Origin: Maylandia zebra
Taxonomy: Eukaryota; Chordata; Actinopteri; Cichliformes; Cichlidae
DNA: 64,000 nucleotides
Assembly (NCBI RefSeq): GCF_041146795.1
Contig: NC_135172.1
Location: 11,522,137 to 11,586,136, forward strand
Direction: 5' to 3'
A model generated the notes under the pieces. It made no database searches. It saw nothing but the letters and a program-made list of their open reading frames with translations, and had not been told where the DNA came from. The translations under genes and the position numbers were made by a program. Position 1 is the stretch's first letter, and each line of letters starts with the position of its first letter. Positions 51,146 through 62,500 of this stretch are shown here, piece by piece.

Positions 51146-53880
51146 CACTCATTCTATCTGTCTGTTTCTTCAGATGAATAACATGAGCTTTTATCTATGT
51201 ATCTGTATCTATGAATAATAAACGTTATGCATACCAATATATTTATATAACAAATATTTTTTTACGATACCACAAAAAATATTTTCCACTCACCCAAACA
51301 AATTTGAAAAGAGCCTTTTTCATATTAATTTCTGTCCCAATCAAAAAGAAATATGTTCAAAGCTTCAAGTTTAAAAGGAAATAATTTTATTTAACACTGT
51401 CCAGTTGGAGATTTGCTATATTGTATAGTATTGAACTGTAAGTCTGAAATAGGTCAGTTTTAAGGGGCATTAACTCAGGACAAAATAACTTATTTGCTTT
51501 CTGTGTCAGACTCACAAAGTGATCATCACCACAGGGATGTGTGTATGAGTTAATGCTGTAGAGGAGACAATGATCAGGAAGAGAACTGCTGCCACAGCTG
51601 CTCCTTAAATACCTGGTCTTGATGAAGGGGAATGACAAATGTGATGGAAAATGTGTGTTTCACCTCCTCTAACCTCTGTGTACTGTTGATATGTATTTGT
51701 AACTTTCTTGTACAAAGTTGTAGTTGTTTTTCAGTCTTCATAAACTCTAACTAAGCTTTGCTCAAGGCCATGACACACTTCATTACCAAACTGGTGCCTA
51801 CATGATGGTGAGAATTTCACTCCCAACCACTGATGAGACAAGACTGCATCCACGCGTCGGATATACAAGAGCTGCTATAATTGAGCATTTTTGTCAATGG
51901 TGGTACAAACCCTGCTGATCCATTTTCCCCCTATTTTTCCACAACAACAAACAGGAGCAAGCCTGTGTACATTGGTCTGAACAGAATCATATTTATCATT
52001 TTTAGCATGATAACCTGTCACAGCCATGTATAGCTGAAAAGAAAACTTTCAGTGAGACCAGAACTACAGCATGTTTTCCGATTTGTAATGATACATATAT
52101 TTCAGTGTAACTATAACATGACCTGTAAAATTCACATATATCAATTTATCAGGAAAACAATTCCAGATCACAATAAAGATCACAAAAAACCATGGAATCT
52201 ATATAGTATTTATATTTATATAAGGTAAGGTAAAATAAAATGAATAAATGTTGTAAAAAGCAAAATACTTTCCTCTAAGTTAGCGCAGCGTAATATTACA
52301 CCAAATTTTAAGTATGAATATCATGAATTTAGATATAAATACACTGCTTTAGTAAATATGTTTCCCCACTGAACAGGAGGACTAAAGTGTGTTTTAAATC
52401 CTCCTTCAAAAACCATGTTTCATGTGTAATTCACAGAACAGATTTCTTATAAAATTAGATTTTTTTTACAGTGTACAACCTGAAGAGGTCACCAGAAACT
52501 CAACCAACCTAATCAGAAGAAAAAACGTTGTTGACAGCTGTTACAATGAATGATGTGTGCATAGTGTGATACACTTCACTGAGCCGTATTGTGTCACTCC
52601 CTCTCTCTCTGGCATTATCTGCTATATTTATTAGTAGACTAGAAGTAGACTACATTTATTACTTTTAGCTCTCTTCTGGCAGTGAGTGTAACTACAAAAA
52701 CACATTTGAAGGTTCTTGATGAGTATGAATCCAGCAAGTAGAGCTACACAAATTAGATTTGATCCTTCCTCTAAAGTCTCTTTTTCTACCACAAGACACA
52801 CCTTCTGTGTCCTTATTTAACAACATACGAAAACCCCACAATAAATATATCTATCACAAACTCAATTATGTGATTTTAAGTCATATTAAGTATTGTTGTT
52901 CAAAATGCTTTTCATTGTATGCTTATTATCCTAATAGTTGTCTCATAAGCAACAACTTTAGTGTTATTACTATATAAGTCACTAACAGGAAATGCACTGC
53001 CGCAGGCCCAGAGGACTGTGGGACCCCCACCCCCCGGAAGGGGCCCAACCAAGCCACAGGCACCAGGCATCTTCCCAGAGAGGTGGAGTCTAAGACCCGA
53101 CCTGACATATAGACACAGACGAACAGGCACACACAGACACAAACATGCATTCCCACCCTCATGCACACATATACAAATACTCCACCCAATGTGGAGACAG
53201 ACACAAAAAGACACTGTACACACAATCACACTCCCCAAACATACTCTATACCCCAGGTCCAGGCACAACCAGCACCAGAGGGGGAAACTACACCTAGACC
53301 CAGGAGATGTTACCCTTTTCCCTGGGGTGGAGACAAGAAGACCGCTCCCGCAGTAGCAGGGAAGCCCCGCATCCCAGACTCCAATCAGACAGCCAACTCC
53401 TCCTCAAAGCCGCTACACCCTGATGGCTCACAGAGAATGGGGGTGTGTGAAGAAAATTGAGCCACAGGCAGCCAGAAGGGGACAGAGGGGGAGTGCCTCC
53501 CCTGCACTTCAGTGACACAGCTGCACCCCAAGTCCTGCATGTGTGGGTGGTTGTGGTGGAGCAGAGTGAAATGGAAGCTGATTGGCTTAGAGAGGGTGGG
53601 TAAGAAGACGATGACTGGACAAGAGTAATGATGTCAGTATTGAGTTTGACAAGATGGGCTAGTGGCAGTGAACTAAAGAACAGATGAGTCATTGCAGATT
53701 ACTGATTACTTTTTGAACTTACACATATGCTTAAGTTTTATGTTTATAAAAAAAACTTTATTCTTAAGTTGGTGGGACCAGAGAAGCCCATCCTGTCAGT
53801 GTAAAGAAGTTTAACTACATTTACACTGCAAATCAGTTTTTCACATAAAGTTGTTCTACTGCAGTAAGTGAAAAAAAAAA
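51146..53880. other. Gene-free, AT-rich stretch with a CA-rich patch
   Basis: No gene is supported. From 52985 to 53460 composition changes to C/A-rich (repeated ACACAGACAC-type words), which opens long but unconvincing frames on both strands; this could be the 5' part of a LINE or a simple-sequence-derived patch. A segment at 52365-52480 is a diverged copy of sequence flanking the SINE at 53924-54324. Confidence 0.4.
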
Positions 53881-53923
53881 TATTTCCCCACTGAGCAGGA
53901 GGACTAAAGTGTGTTGTAAATCC

Positions 53924-54324
53924 ATCCATCCATTCGCTACCGCTTATCCTTTTCAGGGTCGCGGGGGGCGCTGGAGCCTATCCCAGCTGTCATGGGGCGA
54001 GAGGCGGGGTACACCCTGGACAGGTCGCCAGTCTGTCGCAGGGACAACACACAGGGACAGACAACCATTCACACTCAGATTCACTCGCACATTCACACCT
54101 AGTGGCAATTTGAATTATCCAATTAACCTATCCCCACAAGCTGCATGTCTTTGGACGGTGGGAGGAAGCCGGAGTACCCGGAGAGAACCCACGCAAACAC
54201 GGGGAGAACATGCAAACTCCACACAGAAAGACCCCGGCCTGATGGTGGAATTGAACTCAGGACCTTCTTGCTGTGCGGCAACAGTGCTAACCACCGTGCC
54301 ACCGTGCCACTGTGCTGCCTACAT
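53924..54324 (-). mobile_element. Full-length tRNA-derived SINE with 14-bp target duplication
   Basis: On the minus strand the head reads GTGGTTAGCACTGTTGCC (A-box-like) and GAGTTCAATTCC (B-box-like), followed by a body with CTGGCGACCTGTCCAGGG and CTGGGATAGGCTCCAGCGCC and a (GGAT)n 3' end. The direct repeat TGTGTTGTAAATCC lies at 53910-53923 and 54325-54338, as expected of LINE-driven insertion. Partial copies are at 32190-32350 and 34130-34320. A degraded piece may lie at 55350-55440. Confidence 0.85.
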
Positions 54325-54339
54325 TGTGTTGTAAATCCT

Positions 54340-55955
54340 CCTTTAAAAACCACGTTTCATGTGTAAGCCACAGAGCAGATTCCTTATAAAATTAGATTTT
54401 TTTTTGTATTTTTGTATTTTTTTAATTAATGCACCATTTTTGTTACTTTCAGACGCAATGACCAGGCTGTGGACACCTAGAGCCTGTACAACACATCAAC
54501 TTAAAGAAGATAAAATATAACAACGCATCTGCCTGTACAGAACTTAAATTGTTCTGTTCATGATGTTGGTATTACATTCACTTCTTGTATTTACTTTTTC
54601 TGATGAGTATGGACAAACTGTGGTGACTCTTTACAGGCTTCTTTCAAACCCTCATAGGAACTGAAACTAAAACATTTGAAATGGTTACCAGCTCTTTATG
54701 TTGAGACAATCGCTCTCAGGCTCTGTCTCACACCGGATAAGAGGAAGCCTCAAAAACAGTGCTTTATCTATGTGCATATCTCTCTTAAAGTCTCTTTCAC
54801 ACATTATAAAGTCATCATTATATCAGGCTTTGCTCAACATGCCAGCAAAACTGTAGAGCAAAATAGTCCCAAAGACTGTAATAAAGAAAACAAACAAACA
54901 AACAAACAAACAAAAAAACAGTGCAGCTCAATTTCCTGTAAAGTCAAAAATGTCTTCATCAAAAATCCAGGATAGTTACAGGATAGAATATCAATAAGAC
55001 TTCATATTCATGAACATGTAACAAACATTTTGCATTAAAAGTGAAACAATAAATTTCATCCTTTAACATATTTGAGTTTTTTTTCTTTGTCTTTGCAGAT
55101 CAACAAACAAGCACAATGAAATAAAAGTATTTTCTGCTGAACATGAAACACATTTGAACTGGTTCTCAAAAATCTGCCTTTTCAGGTTTTGTGACTTTTT
55201 AATTCACAAACTGGTCCTGTTCCTTTCTTGGTCCAAATTTATAAATACGTCATGAAACATTAAACAGCAATGGGTTAAAATGTTGTCTGTGTAGGATCTC
55301 AGTCATTCAGGTCACGGTAGTCTTGAGAGCCAGACTTTATTCTTTCACTTCCATCCATCCCCTTCTGCTGGGGGCTGGAGCCTATCCATAACATAGTGAA
55401 AGAGGCAGGGAACAGTCTGGACTTGTTACCAATCTGACCGACACATTTTTTTACTTTAATAACTTATTTTTGTTTTTACTTTAACAGTCTTTCACATTGA
55501 TGTGAAGGAATATTGGTCCACTCTCCTTTACAACATTATTTGAGCTCATTGAGGATCGAGGGCATTTGTTTATGTATCTATTTTGGGGCGGAATCAAAGT
55601 TAACTCACCCAGCCAATTTATCCAGCAATTTAATTATGACACTAATTGATTAGAAAAAAATGCAAACAAAAATAATATTTTCATTACAGTATCAATACCA
55701 GTTCAGAGCTAGTTTGCAACATTATGCTAACAAGTTAGCATTGTAGACGTAAAGAGAAAGAATCTTGAATTAACGTGTTTGGAAGAATTCCACAACAGAA
55801 CGGTGGCAGACGTAAGAAAAGTGTTCAAAAAAGTTTATTGTGGAGCACAGATGTGTGTTATAAATAAAGTTAACATTTAGAAGATCCCACAGTTAGTTCA
55901 AAAAGGCTGGTGAGTTTGAAGACTGGCTATAAAGACTCTGGTATTTATTTTAGGC
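54340..55955. other. Gene-free stretch before the pogo-like element
   Basis: AT-rich DNA with a (CAAA)n run near 54890-54915. A fragment at 55291-55330 repeats the opening of the element at 1795. No gene supported. Confidence 0.4.
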
Positions 55956-55961
55956 TAATGG

Positions 55962-58779
55962 TAGGGGAGACTGGGGATAGTTGTAACATTTTTGACATTT
56001 CTGTCTGTAAATTGAAGCTCTTTTAAGGTAGTGGATTCAAAATGTAATGCAAAGTATTTACATGTCTCTGCTATTAAATAGTGCAGCTATTTTCTCTGCA
56101 GCACAATTACCCATTGCATGGTATGGTCTCAAACACAAAGAGTGAAATGTTACAATTAACCCCATAGTCTGGGTTAGTTGTAACATATCCTGGGGTAAAA
56201 TGTAACACAATGAAATAAGGGTACTAACAAAACATTAACATGTAATCTTTGTTTATTCAACACATGAATGCACTTACATCCATTTATGTAGCTATGTGTG
56301 TGTGTGACAGAATGCAGAAATCTAGCTTTTGAACATATTCCAACCCCCCAAAAAAGACAAATTATGGAATTTTCTGCAACTGAATATTTCATTAATTTTG
56401 GTTGGTCTTCCTTGAGTTTGGCCTCATTGGCTCAGTGGGCATTATAACCTACAACTTTTGCACCAATTTTGAACATAACAATGAAGCTGAAAAAATGTAG
56501 TTGTTCACCAGCATCGCAATTCCATTACTTTTTATCATGGCTTACCTTGGTGTGGTTTGCAAAGTGCTTCAGAAAGATGAGGAAATCTGTTTCGTGCACC
56601 CATCCTGATTTATTTCCACTACCAGTACTTCCTACTGGTCCATCTCTGACACAGTGGTCTGCATAATGTATGTGTGGGAACACAAACAGTGGAGGAATTG
56701 TGTTGGCAATGGCATTAACCGCATATACAAATGCGACCAGTGAACCTCTCTCTGCTGATGTCGTTGCCCCAACTTGTTCAATATAAGTTAAAGTAATAGT
56801 GTGGTAAGTTGTAACATACATTATTGTTACAACTAACCCAGACTGTTACTGTTACAACTGACCCAGACTCCTATAGCCATAAACTAGCTAACATTACAGC
56901 CAACGGCTAAAACATTAGCACTAAAGACTTACACAGAATATATCCCCATAGACATACAAATAACATAATTTAAGTTTGAGTTTAGCTGCAAAGCAGATAA
57001 TGCTATTACAAATTGAAATAAAGTAGAAAAACTTACTTTTTGGCATACAAATTACTTTTTTTCGTGCTTCGTGTTTCGTGCAAACCCTCATCCCTGAACG
57101 ATTACCGGCCAGTTGCACTGACCTCGGTAGTAATGAAGGTGTTTGAGAGGCTGCTGAAGAACATCATCTCCTCCTCCATCCCAGACACCACAGATCCGCT
57201 GCAGTTCGCCTACAGATCCAACAGATCCACAGAGGATGCCATCGCCCACGTCCTACACACCACTCTCAGCCACGTGGACAAGAAACAGGGTAACTATGTG
57301 CGAATGCTGTTTGTTGATTACAGTTCAGCGTTTAACACAATAGTGCCCTGCAGACTGTTCACAAAGCTCAGGGATCCGGGACTTAACAGCCGTCTGTGTG
57401 CATGGGTGTTGGACTTCCTCACTGGCAGAACTCAGGTGGTGAGGGTGGGCAGGTGCTTCTCCAACAGCATCACCATCAACACAGGAGCACCTCAGGGATG
57501 TGTCCTCTCGCCACTGCTCTACTCCCTCTACACTTCAGACTGTGTGGCCACCCACGGCTCCAACACCATTGTGAAGTTTGCTGACGACACAGTGGTGTTG
57601 GGTGCCATCTCCAACAACGATGAGGCGGCCTACATGGATGAAGTGAAGAATCTGGCATCGTGGTGCCAGGACAACCACCTCCAGCTGAACGTCAGCAAGA
57701 CCAAGGAGCTGGTGGTGGACTTCAAAAGGGGTCAGCACAGAGACTACAAGCCCATTATCATCAATGGAGCTCCAGTGGAGAGGGTGCAGTCCTTCAAGTA
57801 TCTTGGTGTCCACATCTCCTCAGACCTGACATGGGCTGCCCACATTCAGGTCCAGACCAAAAAGGCTAGGCAGCGCCTGTATCACCTACGACAACTGAGG
57901 AAGTTCAGGGTCTCTCCAAAGATCCTCAGGATTTTCTATACAGGCGCTGTGGAGAGCATCCTCACACAGAACATGACATCGTGGTTTGGGAACAGCTGTG
58001 TGAAGGACCAAAAAGCTCTCCAGAGAGTGATCCGTACAGCAGAACGCTGCTGCAGGATTGCTCTCCCCCCGCTTCAGGACACCTACACCAGGAGATGCCG
58101 GACTAGAGCAGCGCAGATACTGAAGGACCCGTCCCATCCTGGCAACAAACTGTTCCAACTTCTGCAATCTGGTAGAAGGTTCCGCATCTTCCGGGCAAGG
58201 ACAGAGAGACTCAAGAGGAGCTTCTATCCCCAAGCCATCCGTGCCCTAAACACACACACCCGCCCTCTCACATCATCTATAATTGACTGAGACAGGACTC
58301 TCTTCCAGACACTCTAAACCAAGGCACAATGTACATTTCAATTCCTTTAATTTTAAATATGTTTATATTGTCTATCCCGTAAAATAGTCAGATGTCTATT
58401 CATATTAATGTACAGAATTCACCTGCTTGCTGCTACTACTGCACATTCACCCAGTGTATATACTATATGTATGTATATATATATATATATATAATGTTCT
58501 TCCTCTACACCCCCCCCAATTTTTGCACATGTCGAGGAGCGTGTCAGGCTACATTTCACTGTGTGTTATACTTGTATAACTATGCATGTGACAAATAAAG
58601 AACCTTGAACCTTGAAATTGTCTGTGTTTGACAAAATGTGCTGATTTTTCACATGTGATAGCAGAACTGAATTGGGCATGCACAGGATGAGTCACATCAT
58701 TTGAAACTTAGCCCTGATTGGAGAAATTGGAAGAGTTACAACTGACCCATGTTACAACTATCCCCGGTCTCCCCTACCT
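55962..58779. mobile_element. Pogo-like DNA transposon remnant with nested LINE
   Basis: Left end GTAGGGGAGACTGGGGATAG then TTGTAACA; the right end (58751-58779) is its reverse complement with one mismatch, giving inverted repeats of about 29 bases. The internal minus-strand frame 56821-56525 encodes VGATTSAERGSLVAFVYAVN, IPPLFVFP and GSGNKSGWVHETDFLIFLKH, blocks of the DDE_1 endonuclease found in pogo/Jerky-type transposases. Only this central part survives. Subterminal GTTACAACT-type words occur repeatedly inside both ends. Flanking sequence outside the repeats is also partly complementary (CCTAAAATAAATAC against CCTAAAAAAAATAC), so the true ends may lie slightly further out. Confidence 0.75.
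57070..58618 (+). mobile_element. 5'-truncated L2/Rex1-like LINE, reverse transcriptase frame open
   Basis: An open frame of about 405 codons (to the stop at 58288-58290) covers most of a non-LTR reverse transcriptase and its C-terminal region. Visible motifs are LNDYRPVALTS, DPLQFAYRSNRSTEDA, LFVDYSSAFNTI, GAPQGCVLSPLLYSLYT and the catalytic FADD box in VKFADDTVVLG. The endonuclease and ORF1 are missing. The 3' end has AATAAAG and a repeated ACCTTGA terminal motif, as in L2-group elements. The frame is intact while the host transposon is decayed, so this insertion is the younger event. Rex1 versus L2 cannot be decided by eye. Confidence 0.85.
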
Positions 58780-59055
58780 AAAAAAAATACTCACCAGCAT
58801 GAAAATTCTGTTATGCTTCTATTACGTGTTGTTAGTTCAGCCCTTATGTCATTTTCAGAGGGATGCTTTGTGTTGTTGGTTAAAAAGATGTGACTCGTGT
58901 GAGTGTGTCTGCAGACAGACTGCATTCAGCATTAAAAGCAACACTTCCTCATATGTCTTTCCCACAAAGCAGAGCCCTCTAGTGGAGAATCGATGCACTG
59001 ACATCATATTGAATGTTCCTTAGAATTTGTTTTCTTCTTTGCTGCATTTTTTCTT

Positions 59056-59061
59056 TTTATT
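59056..59061 (-). terminator. Candidate poly(A) signal of the Ig receptor gene
   Basis: AATAAA on the minus strand about 510 bases past the stop codon at 59568, followed by AT-rich DNA. The 3' UTR would run 59567 to about 59040. Confidence 0.45.
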
Positions 59062-59567
59062 GTTTAGTTTTTACAAAGTACACATAGGAAATTATTAAAT
59101 GTAATGTAATTAAACGTAATTATATTTTCATCAATACCTGTCAGTGTAACAGTGGGAACAGAGACATGTGGTTTAGTTGTTATTTTGTGGTTTAGAAAAA
59201 AAAACCCCAACACTTGACAGAAGTTAAACCTGCAGACGTGATGACTTTGATGTTTTATGTTGCGTCAGAAACAGAGTTAATAATTTTACAGTCAAAGCTG
59301 CAGAGCACCCAGAAAGTAAAACAAACCAAAGCTCACAGAGTAATATCATTAGCATGTCTCCTATTTTCATTGGACCTCTTTAAAGTGAAGCTGAAGTATT
59401 TCTATATTTCTGTTAATTACTTTCCTGTGTTGTCTGTTTTAGTACAATATGTGAAACCCACTGACAGACACACCAGCTGTGGTGTCTCTGCTGTGACACT
59501 GAAGTTATTTCAGACAAAAACTCTCCGCAAAATGTTCCTTTAAATCACCATGGTAACAAACTCTTCT

Positions 59568-62500
59568 TTAGTGAGCAGGCAGTGGCTCCATGGTGGAGTA
59601 GAGATCAGCTGTGTGGTTCTGACTGAAGTGCAGTCTCCTGTAGTGATGATCATCCTGCTCTGCTGACTGAGCTGAGATACTTTCAGGGTTCATCTGAGGA
59701 GACGAGACAGTAATTATACATTTATATTAAACTAAATCTTTAGCTCACTCTCCTTTCAGAGCATTATAAACATCACTTTGTAGAGCTCAACTGATAAATG
59801 TCTGTGTTAAACATGTGGTAAACAAGCCTTTTAGTGGTCGTTTCAGGGAATTATTTCCTAGTTTATTAACATAAATTATACTACATGGCTTTTTGATGTA
59901 GTTCAAATCAGAGTGAAATCTGTGTACAGTCAGGGCTAAACTTCACGTCTGTTCAATGTCCAAAAATAATATGTAAGCCTGATATCAGCCTAATGATTGT
60001 CGATGTATGGCATTTGTAGTATCTCAAAATATAATAGTAGTGTGTCCCTGTCACATGATGTTCATGGTGTAACTGTATATAATCTAATAAAAACTCTATA
60101 AAAGAAAATCTTCAGGTAGAGTTTGTGAGAAAACTGAAAAAGCTGAAGACTTTTTTGATTATTTTAGGTGAAGACAAACACGACAGATGAGGAGATGTTT
60201 TTGTTTGAATCCAGTTCTGTACCTGCTCTTTGTTGTCTGATGTTCTTCTTGGAGACTGTCTGGAAGTCCTCTTTGATCTAGTTAAAAAAAGATGACTGAC
60301 TATGTGAAATATAAGACAAAAACAAAAACAATTTCCTTATTTGATCCACTGAATCTGGAAAGGAGCTCACAGCCCTCTATATTCAAAACACAAAGTAATG
60401 AACTCTATAATCCACTTGGATCTTATTCAGGTTATTATAAAGCCCAGTCTGTAATAATCTACAGTTTTGTAACAATATAGCCCTCGTTTACAGTGTAATT
60501 AATGTTTCAGACATACTCAGGTTTGTAGTGGATATGATGTTGTTCTCGGGGCTGAGATGGAGGAATCGTGGAGTAGAGAGAATCTGTTTCATTCTTGTAG
60601 ACGTGGAGTCTTTGGTAGTTCAGGTCCTGCTCTCCTCGATGGGCTGCGATGTCGTCATACTGGGGACCAAAGTTTAAATGATAACAAAGAAACAGAGAAG
60701 TTACATTTTCAGTGATGATGATGATTGTTGTTATTTTTACAATAATGAATACATTATTGCAGATCCTTCAACTAAGAGCTCAGCTGGATGGTAGAATTAG
60801 CCCAAAGTAGTAGATTCAAACTTATATTCATAGATCTTCTATATGAGTTAAACTATGTGAGTGAGTCTGTTTAAATAATTTGCTCTGACATTTTAAAAAA
60901 AAACTATCATGAAGCTTTTAAAAAACTGACTGGTCTATTATTTGTTGCTGTAGAGTACAGGACCTTAAAACATGTGGTACATAACATTTCTGTGTCAGCA
61001 GAAGAAAAACTAAAAGAAGACAAAAAACTAAGAAAGAACAATGATGTGATTAAATAATGAATAAGAAACGTATCATCTCTTAAAAATGACTTGTATGAAA
61101 AAGTATAGAATGACACTGATGTTTTGTGTTGTACTAAAACTGTACTTTATTTTTATCACCTCCAAATCATCCAAATCTTCATTTCTTGAAGGTTGGTGAG
61201 AGTTCCTCTTTCTTCTGGTTTATGAAAAATAGTGAATACAAACATGAACAGGTGGTGTCTGGTTAGTGTGTAAATTCTAGATGAAACCTAAGAGATTTGA
61301 CAGAGGAAACAGTCTTTATCCTCACCTGATCCACCAGCAGACAGTGAGAAGTATTAAAACCAGCAGAGCTGCAGGAACTCCTGCAGCTGCTGGTGTCCAT
61401 GTTCCTGTGATACTTTGGACAGTGAGAGTCTTTGGAGCAGAGCTGATATCTTTGTTGGTTTTCACAGCACAGGAGTAGCTTCCTGCATCCTCCCTGCTGA
61501 CTGGGTCTAGGATCAGATGTTTGTTCTGGTTCTCTCTCGGGGTCAGAGGTCGACTGTTCAAGTACCAAATGTAGTTTGTGTTGTCAGTCAGAGGACAGCT
61601 GGTGCTGCAGGTCAGTGTGACTCTCTGACCCTCTGTCACCACTGCAGAAGGACTCATCTTCACTCTCAGCTCTGGAAGATACTCAGACTGGTCAATAAAT
61701 GTAAGAGTTATTTCTTATAAACAGCAGGTTGGTTTTTAGGCATCAATGTTACAAAGTGACTGAGAACATTTTTTTTCTTTTTACAAATATTAGAACTGTA
61801 TTAAATTTAAGGAAAAAAATATACAATTTAGTAAAGATTTTAACCCAAAATGAACCTACTGACAGTAAATGTTCAAACGGCCAGAAATGTAAAAATATTA
61901 CTTTACTGTACGTGTGACAGCTTTTACATTACTGGAGAACATCTTTAGTAGGAAACCCGAGAGAATTGAACCATAATCAATAGATTTATGAACTGGAATT
62001 CATGCTGTGTTGGACTGAAACCTGGAAGAGGTTTGGTGATTTTGTGCTGAGTCTCTGCTTCTCCTCATTGATGCTCTCTGTCCTTCAAAGCAACACAAGA
62101 CTACATTTAAAGTCTAAAGTTGTGGACATTTTCTTTTTGACTCTTTCAGTAACAGTAAAGGTGAAAACTTGTGTATAAATATTACATCTCTAAAATCGTT
62201 CTCACAGATTGTTCTAGTCCTTATGCTAACACATACCTGGGATCTATTTTCACCACTAAAGTAACAAGTGCAAACATAGGTGAGCAGAGCTTCTGTTAAT
62301 TGCCATTAATAGCTAATAATTGCAGCTAACTCTGGAGTTGCTCGTGGATTTCATCATCAAGCTGAAACGTTGTAGTCATGCAGCTGTAGGCTGTTAGAGC
62401 TGGGTGAGTCTCCCCACTACCAGCTTAGATTAGTTTCTGTTAGCTTATTTGAGTAACACACAGGACTAACTGGGATCTAAACAATGAACAGTGAGTCAAA

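Noticed and set aside
52912-53692. Several 100-130 codon frames on both strands
   Set aside because: All lie in a CA-rich patch and encode repetitive Cys/Val or His/Thr strings, which are artefacts of simple sequence.
61263-61568. 101-codon minus-strand frame overlapping the Ig exon
   Set aside because: Wrong frame across the C2-type Ig and transmembrane exon; the 61671-61326 frame carries the Ig motifs.
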